Assembly (NCBI GenBank): GCA_009705235.1
Contig: WLCR01000014.1
Coordinates: 1 to 12,630, forward strand
DNA length: 12,630 nucleotides
Source: Actinomycetota bacterium
Lineage (GTDB): Bacteria > Actinomycetota > Actinomycetes > Nanopelagicales > Nanopelagicaceae
Direction: 5' to 3'
The stretch's first letter is position 1; the number at the start of each line of letters is the position of its first letter. The position numbers and the translations under genes were made by a program. Below, piece after piece: positions 7,596 through 12,630 of the stretch. The notes under the pieces were generated by a model. It saw only the letters and a program-made list of their open reading frames with translations, ran no database searches and was not told where the DNA came from.

Positions 7596-8496
7596 GCTAG
7601 CTTCGACATCCTTTCTCAATCATTTACAGATTGAGAGAGGTTTGGCAGCAAATTCCATTTCTGCTTATCGGAGAGATTTAAACAAGTTTGCACATTTTCT
7701 AAATGATAAAACATTGTCAGAAGTTGATCCAGAGACAGTCAGCGCATTTGAAACATCGTTGCGGGAAGCAAAATTGTCGGTTGCAAGTATCAACAGGGTG
7801 GATTCCACTTTGCGATCCTTTTTTAAGCATCTGCAACAAGAGTACGGATATGCAGATCCAACGCTAGAAATCGCACCAAGTAAGTCGTCTCGTCGATTAC
7901 CTAAAGCGTTGACTATTGCTCAAATAGTTTCGATGATCGATGCGGCCTATCGCGAAGGTCAACCAGTTACTACTCGTGATCAAGCGATGCTTGAACTTTT
8001 GTATAGCAGTGGTGCCAGAGTTAGTGAATTGATTGGGATTAATCTGAACGATCTAAGTTCGGTTAAAACTGATGATGGAGTCATTACAACTTTGAAGCTG
8101 CGGGGTAAAGGGTCCAAAGAACGAATTGTTCCTTTGGGTTCATTTGCATCAAAGTCGATCGAAAATTATCTAGTGCGAGGCAGACCAGATTTAGCAGCAA
8201 AGAGCGCCAAGACAACATCTGCACTGTTTCTAAATTCGCGCGGAACGAGAATTTCCAGACAGACTGCCTGGCAGTTGGTTTTAGATGCAGCAGAAGCAGC
8301 GGGAATAACTGACCATGTTTCGCCACACGTATTTAGACATTCGTATGCGACACATCTGTTAGATGGTGGCGCAGATATCCGCGTTGTCCAAGAATTACTG
8401 GGACATGCCTCAGTAACAACTACTCAGATTTACACGCTCATAACAATAGATAAAGTACGAGAGAGCTATTCAATGGCTCACCCACGAGCCAGATAA
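7570..8496 (+). CDS. xerD: Site-specific tyrosine recombinase XerD
   Basis: Resolves chromosome dimers at dif together with XerC at division. 308 residues. N-terminal core-binding domain (about 8-95: FLNHLQIERGLAANSISAYRRDL start), catalytic domain from about 108. The full tyrosine-recombinase catalytic set is visible: R150 (SSGARVSEL), K180 (RGKGSKER), H253 and R256 (PHVFRHSYATHLL), H279 (LLGHASVTTTQ) and Y288 (IYT). The position next to pyrG and scpAB is the actinobacterial xerD location, which favours XerD over XerC. ATG 7570 overlaps the end of ald by 26 bases with no strong Shine-Dalgarno. Its stop is 6 nt from the stop of the convergent minus-strand gene, leaving no room for a terminator. 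Confidence 0.93.
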   Translation: MVTRALNFELASTSFLNHLQIERGLAANSISAYRRDLNKFAHFLNDKTLSEVDPETVSAFETSLREAKLSVASINRVDSTLRSFFKHLQQEYGYADPTLEIAPSKSSRRLPKALTIAQIVSMIDAAYREGQPVTTRDQAMLELLYSSGARVSELIGINLNDLSSVKTDDGVITTLKLRGKGSKERIVPLGSFASKSIENYLVRGRPDLAAKSAKTTSALFLNSRGTRISRQTAWQLVLDAAEAAGITDHVSPHVFRHSYATHLLDGGADIRVVQELLGHASVTTTQIYTLITIDKVRESYSMAHPRAR

Positions 8497-8502
8497 CTAG
8501 GT

Positions 8503-8919
8503 TTACAGACCGCGCAAACGACGGGCCAAAATACTTTGATCACCCTTTGCTTCGAGATCAGCAATGATCACTGCAATTGATTCACGAACTATGCGACCAC
8601 GGTCTACTGCAAGACCCAAATCGCCACGTAGTTGCAGACGTGCTTGATCAAGATCAAAGAGTTCATCTGGTGAGAGGTAAACAGTAATTTTCTCATCATG
8701 ACGTTCACGACCTGATGGAGAGCGATCAACTGTTGTCACGCGACGACGTGCAATCGTGCGCACCCCCTTTTTAGAAGACGGTGCTTTTGGGGTTGCAATT
8801 GCAGGAGCCACGAGAGGAGTAGCTACCTCTTGTACAGATTGTGTTGGTACTGAAGTTAGTGCAGGTGCTGTCGAACGAAATAATTCATCTGCACCGGGAA
8901 GGTTTGCTCTGCGTGTCAT
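8503..8919 (-). CDS. Small ribbon-helix-helix-like partner of the ParA-like ATPase
   Basis: 138 residues. N terminus MTRRANLPGADELFR, then a Pro/Ala/Thr-rich low-complexity region (about 16-50), a basic stretch (50-73, with ARRR), and a C-terminal domain (75-138). In the latter, KITVYLS (77-83) reads as a beta strand, PDELFDLDQARLQL as helix 1, and DRGRIVRESIAVIIADLEAKG (from 106) as helix 2. This strand-helix-helix order, with RGRIVREAI-like sequence, is the ribbon-helix-helix DNA-binding pattern. It starts with ATG overlapping the ParA stop (shared ATGA, 8916-8919) and has a strong AGAGGAGG (8926-8933) 6 nt upstream. It is therefore tightly coupled to ParA and likely its DNA-binding or regulatory partner, in place of a ParB. 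The fold call is by eye; function is inferred from context. Confidence 0.72.
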   Translation of the reverse strand: MTRRANLPGADELFRSTAPALTSVPTQSVQEVATPLVAPAIATPKAPSSKKGVRTIARRRVTTVDRSPSGRERHDEKITVYLSPDELFDLDQARLQLRGDLGLAVDRGRIVRESIAVIIADLEAKGDQSILARRLRGL

Positions 8920-9800
8920 CGTGCGCCTCCTCTGGCGATAAGTTCTCGTGCTAAACGTCGATAAGATGCTGCTCCACCAGATGATGTCGCATATGTTGTG
9001 ATCGGTTCGCCAACAACAGTTGTCTCAGGGAAACGAATTGTCTTAGCAATAATCGTTTCAAAAACATCATCAGGAAATTGCTCAAGTATTCTTTCTAGGA
9101 CCTGGCGATTGTGTGAAGTTTTCTTGTCATACATAGTTGCCAAAATTCCAATAAGTCGAAGATTTGGGTTTAGGAAACTCTTAACTTTATCCAAGTTACC
9201 CTTAAGTTCAATGAATCCATGTAATGCAAAGTACTCACATTGCATCGGAACGATTACTTCATCAGATGCAACCAAAGCGTTAATGGTTAGCTGACCCATT
9301 GTTGGTTGACAGTCAATTAATATGACATCGTAATAATCGCGAAGTGGTGCTAGCGCGCGCTTGAGGTATTGCTGACCACCAATTTCAGCACCCAAAGTTG
9401 TTTCAGCTGTACCAAGGTCACGATTTGCAGGCAAAAAATCCAAGCCCGCAACAGATGATTTCAAAACAATGTCATCAACATTTGCAGTTGGAGTCATCAA
9501 TGCGTAGTAGACGGTTTGTTCTAAGGGCAAAGAATGGGCATTTACTCCAAGACCCAAAGACAAGCCACCTTGTGGATCGAAGTCAACCAATAAAACTCTG
9601 CGACCCATTTCAGCAAGAGCAGCACCTAAGTTGATGGTGCTTGTTGTCTTTCCAACTCCACCCTTTTGGTTAAAAATAGAAATTATCTTGGCGCTTCCAT
9701 GCTCTGTTAACTGAGCAGGTGTTGGAAAATGCTGTGCGACTTTGCCTAGCAAAGTAGATGTCGTGGCCACATCCTCTGCAATTGTCGATTTAGCGTTCAA
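8916..9800 (-). CDS. ParA-like ATPase (PldP/Rv1708 type by position)
   Basis: 294 residues, MinD/ParA superfamily. Residues 1-37 form an N-terminal extension ending QLTEHGSAK. Deviant Walker A is KGGVGKTT (46-53, K46 signature lysine, K51), then switch I VDFDPQGG (72-79) and Walker B-like VILIDCQPT (159-167, D163). Such ATPases dimerise with ATP, bind DNA nonspecifically and position cargo. In actinobacteria the copy next to scpAB is the orphan ParA-like protein; in Corynebacterium glutamicum the homologue in this neighbourhood (PldP) affects division-site placement. It is not the parAB pair near the origin, because no ParB follows. Start: TTG 9800, supported by GGAAAGAGG (9809-9817 on this strand) 8 nt upstream; no better ATG/GTG exists before the conserved part. 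It overlaps the RHH gene by 4 nt and is oriented opposite to scpA and xerD. Confidence 0.9.
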   Translation of the reverse strand: MNAKSTIAEDVATTSTLLGKVAQHFPTPAQLTEHGSAKIISIFNQKGGVGKTTSTINLGAALAEMGRRVLLVDFDPQGGLSLGLGVNAHSLPLEQTVYYALMTPTANVDDIVLKSSVAGLDFLPANRDLGTAETTLGAEIGGQQYLKRALAPLRDYYDVILIDCQPTMGQLTINALVASDEVIVPMQCEYFALHGFIELKGNLDKVKSFLNPNLRLIGILATMYDKKTSHNRQVLERILEQFPDDVFETIIAKTIRFPETTVVGEPITTYATSSGGAASYRRLARELIARGGAR

Positions 9801-9830
9801 TAGTCAAACCTCTTTCCTGATATACGCGGG

Positions 9831-9859
9831 AGCCTATGCGTTACACATAAAACAGGCAA
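9831..9859 (-). promoter_or_regulatory. Candidate promoter for the parA-like/RHH operon
   Basis: On the minus strand TTGCCT (9859-9854) and TAGGCT (9836-9831) are separated by 17 nt. This would start transcription near 9824, giving a leader of about 24 nt that contains the ribosome-binding site. The matches to consensus are partial (4/6 and 3/6), so confidence is low. Confidence 0.3.
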
Positions 9860-9879
9860 GCGTGAAGTAAGGTGCCTCC

Positions 9880-10794
9880 GTGGGATTAACAGATGTGGGA
9901 TCAACAGATGTTGGAGTAACAGATCACGTATCTGTCGAGGCGTCGACCGATGTAAACGCCTCCTCAGACGGCTTCTCCGTACACCTGGCTAACTTTGATG
10001 GCCCTTTCGATCTGCTACTTCAGCTTATTTCTCGCCACAAGATGGATGTCACCGAAGTCTCTTTAAGCATGGTGACCGACGAATTCATCGCCTTTATTCG
10101 TGCTCTTGAAGCATCTGGTGAAGGCTGGGAGCTTGATCAGGCGACTGAATTTTTAGTCGTAGCGGCAACCTTGCTGGATCTCAAAGCGGCCCGTCTGTTG
10201 CCATCTGGTGATGTTGAGGATGAAGAAGATTTAGCTCTGCTTGAAGCGCGAGATCTATTGTTTGCCCGCCTTTTACAGTACCGAGCGTTCAAGGAGATTG
10301 CAGCTACCTTCAATGAGCGTATCGCCGCCGCTGATAAGTCATTTGCCCGCGTGGTAGCGCTGGATCCCGCCCTCGCCGCGCTGTTGCCTGAGGTTCTGAT
10401 TGGGGTAGGGGCGGCACGTTTTGCTGCTATTGCCGAGCGCGTACTTACACCCAAGGTAATTCCGACAGTGGCGGTCCAACACCTCCATATGGCCCTCGTG
10501 AGCGTTGCTGAAGAGTCAAAGATGGTCGTGGAAGCTCTACGACACTCAAAGACGCTTAGCTTTAGAAATCTGATATCCGATGCCGATAGCACATTGGTTG
10601 TTGTTGCGCGGTTCTTGGCACTCCTAGACCTCTATCGCCAGGGCGTACTGCGCTTTAACCAGGTCATCGCCCTTGGGGAGCTACAAATCAGTTGGACCGG
10701 AAGCCTTGAAGGCGAGGTCGAAATTACCGATGAATTTGATATACCCGTAGTTTTGGAGATGGAAGACTCGACAGAAAGTGGCAATAATGTCTAA
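9880..10794 (+). CDS. scpA: Segregation and condensation protein A (kleisin)
   Basis: ScpA is the kleisin that bridges SMC heads and binds ScpB dimers in the bacterial condensin complex. 304 residues. The family begins at about 32 with FSVHLANFDGPFDLLLQLI (N-terminal SMC-neck-binding helices), followed by MDVTEVSLSMVTDEFIAFI, an acidic segment around 110-118 and LLEARDLLFARLLQYRAFKEIA. A C-terminal winged-helix region (about 225-285) includes VVARFLALLDLYRQGVLRFNQ. Residues 1-31 are a non-conserved extension made of GxTDV repeats. Start GTG 9880 has AAGG (9869-9872) 7 nt upstream. The middle of the gene is much richer in G+C than neighbouring genes. It overlaps scpB by 8 bases. Confidence 0.95.
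   Translation: MGLTDVGSTDVGVTDHVSVEASTDVNASSDGFSVHLANFDGPFDLLLQLISRHKMDVTEVSLSMVTDEFIAFIRALEASGEGWELDQATEFLVVAATLLDLKAARLLPSGDVEDEEDLALLEARDLLFARLLQYRAFKEIAATFNERIAAADKSFARVVALDPALAALLPEVLIGVGAARFAAIAERVLTPKVIPTVAVQHLHMALVSVAEESKMVVEALRHSKTLSFRNLISDADSTLVVVARFLALLDLYRQGVLRFNQVIALGELQISWTGSLEGEVEITDEFDIPVVLEMEDSTESGNNV
9883..9927 (+). repeat. Three imperfect 15-bp tandem repeats at the 5' end of scpA
   Basis: GGATTAACAGATGTG, GGATCAACAGATGTT and GGAGTAACAGATCAC follow one another exactly in frame (9883-9897, 9898-9912, 9913-9927) and encode GLTDV, GSTDV and GVTDH. They lie before the conserved kleisin domain and may vary in copy number between strains. Confidence 0.8.
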
Positions 10795-11338
10795 TGTAGA
10801 AGTTGAACGTTCGATCGAGGCGATCCTTATGGTGGTGGATGAGCCGGTAACGGAGATCATTTTGGCTCAGGTCCTGGAGCGCCCAATCGAGGAGATCGAA
10901 ACCGCTTTGGCTGTCCTTGAGGGAAGTTACGAAGATCGCGGCTTTTCCTTACGCAAGATAAACGGGGGATGGCGCTTTTATAGCAACCCCAACTATTCAG
11001 CGGTTGTCGAAAAATTTGTGCTAGATGGCCAGCAGTCTCGGTTGACTCAAGCAGCACTTGAAACCCTTTCGGTGATTGCTTACCGCCAACCAGTTTCAAG
11101 AGCCCGTGTGTCAGCGATCCGAGGCGTAAATGTTGAGGCGGTCATGAAGACCCTTATCACCCGTGGTTTAGTTGAAGAATCAGGGGTAGAGCATGAGACC
11201 GGAGCGATCTTGTACAAGACGACCAGCTATTTTCTAGAGCGCCTTGGCTTAAACTCACTCGAAGATCTTCCAGCGTTAGCGCCATATCTGCCAGATCTCG
11301 ATGGCCTGGATGAGATCCTCGATTCGCTAACTGACTAG
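10787..11338 (+). CDS. scpB: Segregation and condensation protein B
   Basis: ScpB forms a dimer of winged-helix proteins that binds ScpA and regulates SMC ATPase activity. 183 residues. First winged helix: VERSIEAILMVVDEPVTE (6-23) through GGWRFYSNPNY. Second: the family hallmark LETLSVIAYRQPVSRARV (91-108), SAIRGVNVEAVMKTLITRGLVEE, then an acidic tail. ATG 10787 gives an 8-base overlap with scpA; a GTG at 10778 would add three residues. AAAGTGG just upstream of the ATG is a weak ribosome-binding site, so translation is probably coupled to scpA. The stop lies 42 nt before rluB, with a strong hairpin in between. Confidence 0.95.
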   Translation: MSNVEVERSIEAILMVVDEPVTEIILAQVLERPIEEIETALAVLEGSYEDRGFSLRKINGGWRFYSNPNYSAVVEKFVLDGQQSRLTQAALETLSVIAYRQPVSRARVSAIRGVNVEAVMKTLITRGLVEESGVEHETGAILYKTTSYFLERLGLNSLEDLPALAPYLPDLDGLDEILDSLTD

Positions 11339-11354
11339 CTTTTCCGCTAACCTT

Positions 11355-11375
11355 TCCTCCTGACTGTCGGGAGGA
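11355..11375 (+). promoter_or_regulatory. 9-bp hairpin enclosing the rluB ribosome-binding site
   Basis: Bases 11355-11363 pair with 11367-11375 (nine pairs, one G-U) around a three-base loop at 11364-11366. The 3' arm contains GGGAGGA, which is the Shine-Dalgarno 5 nt before the rluB ATG at 11381. No T-run follows, so it does not look like an intrinsic terminator. When folded, the ribosome-binding site would be inaccessible. A ribosome finishing scpB at 11338 would reach only about to its 5' edge, so it may not open the hairpin by itself. Confidence 0.6.
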
Positions 11376-11380
11376 TAGCC

Positions 11381-12094
11381 ATGGCCCAAATGAGGCTTAA
11401 CAAGATAATCGCTGATGCCGGTATTACTAGCCGTCGTGGAGCTGATGAATTAATCGAAGATGGCCGTGTTGCGGTCAATGGAATCATAATTCGCGAGATG
11501 GGTAGTAAGTTCGACCCGGAAATAGATCATGTAATGGTTGACGGTGAGACAATTTCAAGAACAATGACTAAGTCTTATCTTGCACTTCATAAACCTAAAG
11601 GTGTTTTGTCTACGATGTTTGATCCAGAAGGTCGACCATCACTTGATGATTTTATTGACCTACGTAAGGAACGACTTTTTCATGTTGGACGCCTGGATAA
11701 GGATTCCGAGGGCCTCATTTTGCTTACAAATGATGGAGATTTAACATTTAGAGCCACCCACCCTTCCTTTGGCCTCGAAAAGACCTACATCATCGAATTT
11801 GATGGGATTTTGCCGACAGGTGTCGACAAGGTGCTTTTGAAGGGGGTCGAGTTGGAAGATGGAATGGGTCGAGTCTTGACCTTCAAGCAGCTGTCTCCAC
11901 GATGGATTGAAGTGTCAATTCACGAGGGTCGCTATCACATTATTCGTCGTCTCATGGAAGCTGTTGGGGTAGATGTCCTGCGGTTGATCAGAACCAAATT
12001 TGGACCGATCTCTTTGGGCGATACCCCCGAAGGACGTTGGCGAGACTTGAATGCTGGAGAGTTGATGAATCTACGAAAGGCTTTAGATATTTGA
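11381..12094 (+). CDS. rluB: rRNA pseudouridine synthase, RsuA/RluB family
   Basis: Converts specific uridines in rRNA to pseudouridine; the family includes RluB/RluE/RluF (23S) and RsuA (16S), and the exact target cannot be read from sequence. 237 residues. S4 RNA-binding domain at 4-60 (MRLNKIIADAGITSRRGADELI). Catalytic domain: LALHKPKGVLSTMFDPEGRP (67-86), catalytic aspartate D106 in HVGRLDKDSEGLILLTNDG (101-119), EKTYIIEF, and the C-terminal HEGRYHIIRRLMEAVG. Position right after scpB is the actinobacterial location of the gene usually called rluB (Rv1711). ATG 11381 with GGAGGA at 11370-11375 is the supported start; ATG 11390 would be too far from it. Expression may be limited by the hairpin over the ribosome-binding site. 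In mycobacteria cmk follows; here chorismate mutase follows after a 270-nt gap. Confidence 0.94.
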   Translation: MAQMRLNKIIADAGITSRRGADELIEDGRVAVNGIIIREMGSKFDPEIDHVMVDGETISRTMTKSYLALHKPKGVLSTMFDPEGRPSLDDFIDLRKERLFHVGRLDKDSEGLILLTNDGDLTFRATHPSFGLEKTYIIEFDGILPTGVDKVLLKGVELEDGMGRVLTFKQLSPRWIEVSIHEGRYHIIRRLMEAVGVDVLRLIRTKFGPISLGDTPEGRWRDLNAGELMNLRKALDI

Positions 12095-12280
12095 CGCTTT
12101 TACTATAAAACGATAATTAGAGAAAAGACTATTTATTACTTTATAGATAATATTGGTTGTAAGTATCAATTTATCGACATATCTTGTGCGTAAGAAGTGC
12201 TCGGAGTAGCGATTTATCGATAATTAGTAGCCTGTGATTTTTCCACTTTTGCAGTATCAGCCACGTTAGTAAAAGAGCAA

Positions 12281-12306
12281 AAGGGTTTAAAGGTTAAAAG
12301 GTTTTA
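12281..12306 (+). repeat. Three imperfect 8-9 bp tandem repeats (AAGG-T-rich)
   Basis: AAGGGTTTA, AAGGTTAA and AAGGTTTTA lie head to tail at 12281-12289, 12290-12297 and 12298-12306, about 60-80 nt before the aroH start. The last one runs into a TTATCGACA motif. The spacing is shorter than one helical turn. Meaning unknown. Confidence 0.5.
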
Positions 12307-12352
12307 TCGACAAGCAAGTATTTAAATGAACGCTAAAAATGGCTAGGAAAGG

Positions 12353-12358
12353 TACCCT
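12353..12358 (+). promoter_or_regulatory. Candidate -10 box for a leaderless aroH mRNA
   Basis: TACCCT fits TANNNT and occupies exactly -12 to -7 if the A of ATG 12365 is +1. The nearest Shine-Dalgarno-like sequence (AGGAAAGG, 12345-12352) is about 12 nt from the ATG, which is too far for good use. A leaderless transcript, common in actinobacteria, is therefore likely. No clear -35. Confidence 0.4.
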
Positions 12359-12364
12359 TATCTC

Positions 12365-12630
12365 ATGGCATTACGCGCAATTCGTGGAGCAATCCAGGTT
12401 CCAGCTAACACCGCAGGTGATATCGCCGCGGGTGTTCAGGAGCTCATTGCTGCGATCTTAAAGGCCAATGGACTCACACCTTCTGATGTCATTTCGGTCT
12501 TTTTCACCAGCACCGTGGATCTAAATGCCGCTTTTCCAGCCGCTGCGTGCAGAGAGATGGGTTTTGCCAATGTTCCCCTCATAGGGTCCGTTGAAGTAGC
12601 CGTCCCTGGGGCCTTGGATAAGACAATCCG
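12365..12630 (+). CDS. aroH: Chorismate mutase, AroH type (3' end outside window)
   Basis: Converts chorismate to prephenate for phenylalanine and tyrosine synthesis. ATG 12365; the frame is open to the window end, giving 88 full codons of an expected 120-125. The N-terminal and central AroH pattern is clear: LRAIRGAIQV (3-12), followed by helix GDIAAGVQELIAAILKANGL, then DVISVFFTSTVDLNAAFPAAACREMG (from 42) and PLIGSVEVAVPGALDKTIR. The R of AIRGA and the R of AACREMG correspond to active-site arginines in the Bacillus subtilis enzyme. This is the trimeric pseudo-alpha/beta-barrel class, not the helical AroQ class. The rest of the protein lies beyond the window. Confidence 0.93.
   Translation, partial: MALRAIRGAIQVPANTAGDIAAGVQELIAAILKANGLTPSDVISVFFTSTVDLNAAFPAAACREMGFANVPLIGSVEVAVPGALDKTI

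Larger units (their letters stand above)
12095..12364 (+). promoter_or_regulatory. AT-rich intergenic region with repeated TTATCGA motifs
   Basis: 270 nt with no credible reading frame, the only sizeable non-coding stretch in the window. Bases 12121-12180 contain 13 G+C of 60. TTATCGACA occurs twice in the same direction (12171-12179 and 12304-12312), one base different from the DnaA box TTATCCACA. The perfect palindrome TTATCGATAA is at 12214-12223. CGATAATTAG is repeated exactly at 12111-12120 and 12218-12227. This probably holds the aroH promoter and operator sites; which protein binds is unknown. Confidence 0.55.

Noticed and set aside
10137..10592. 151-residue minus-strand reading frame inside scpA
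   Set aside because: Ser/Ala/Arg-rich translation typical of antisense to a GC-rich gene; scpA is clearly the coding strand.
12095..12112. Hairpin just after rluB (TTTTA/TAAAA) as an intrinsic terminator
   Set aside because: Only five A-T pairs plus two G-C pairs across a bulge, and no T-run after it.
12107..12230. CGATAAT-containing sites as a dif site for XerC/XerD
   Set aside because: CGATAAT resembles one arm of actinobacterial dif as I recall it, but the opposite arm (like ATTATGTCAA) is absent at the right distance at both copies.
12326..12346. Six-codon reading frame before aroH as an attenuator leader peptide
   Set aside because: It contains no aromatic codons, has no ribosome-binding site, and no terminator/antiterminator pair follows.
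12095..12364. Chromosomal replication origin
   Set aside because: AT-rich with DnaA-box-like motifs, but only two near matches, none exact, and none of the usual origin neighbours (dnaA, dnaN, gyrB, rpmH).

Overview
The window looks like a conserved chromosomal housekeeping block from a low-GC, streamlined actinobacterium. The best guess is freshwater Nanopelagicales (acI, 'Ca. Planktophila'-like). This rests on three things. The gene order TPR protein - small acidic protein - tlyA - nadK - recN - pyrG - xerD - parA-like - scpA - scpB - rluB is the actinobacterial order, corresponding to the Rv1691-Rv1711 region of Mycobacterium tuberculosis. The proteins themselves have actinobacterial features. 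Spacing is extremely tight and most genes are only about 40-45 % G+C by eye. The genus is inference. There are no RNA genes, mobile elements or CRISPR arrays that I can see.

Left part (1-1491): the 3' end of a TPR protein, a small OB-fold/SSB-like protein, a short coiled-coil protein with a lysine-rich histone-like tail, and a 52-residue acidic protein that is the positional counterpart of Rv1693. Centre (1499-8496): tlyA, nadK, recN, pyrG, ald and xerD, all on the plus strand. They overlap or lie 2-17 nt apart and probably form one or two transcription units. They cover rRNA methylation, NADP supply, recombinational repair, CTP synthesis, alanine metabolism and chromosome dimer resolution. 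Right part: a minus-strand two-gene unit (ParA-like ATPase plus a small ribbon-helix-helix-like partner) meets xerD tail to tail and diverges from scpA-scpB-rluB on the plus strand. It therefore places two chromosome-organisation functions (ParA-type ATPase and SMC kleisin/ScpB) back to back across a 79-nt intergenic region. The window ends with a 270-nt AT-rich intergenic region carrying repeated motifs, then the start of an AroH-type chorismate mutase, possibly translated from a leaderless mRNA.

Compared with the mycobacterial order recalled from memory, the HAD phosphatase next to the TPR gene, the two genes between recN and pyrG, and the NUDIX gene between pyrG and xerD are absent, and ald sits between pyrG and xerD. 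The most interesting items are the inverted ParA/RHH pair, a hairpin that buries the ribosome-binding site of rluB (and a weaker one before the SSB-like gene), the motif-rich AT-rich region before aroH, and the SSB-like/lysine-tail pair. Nothing here is clearly an undescribed system; the ParA/RHH unit is the closest candidate.
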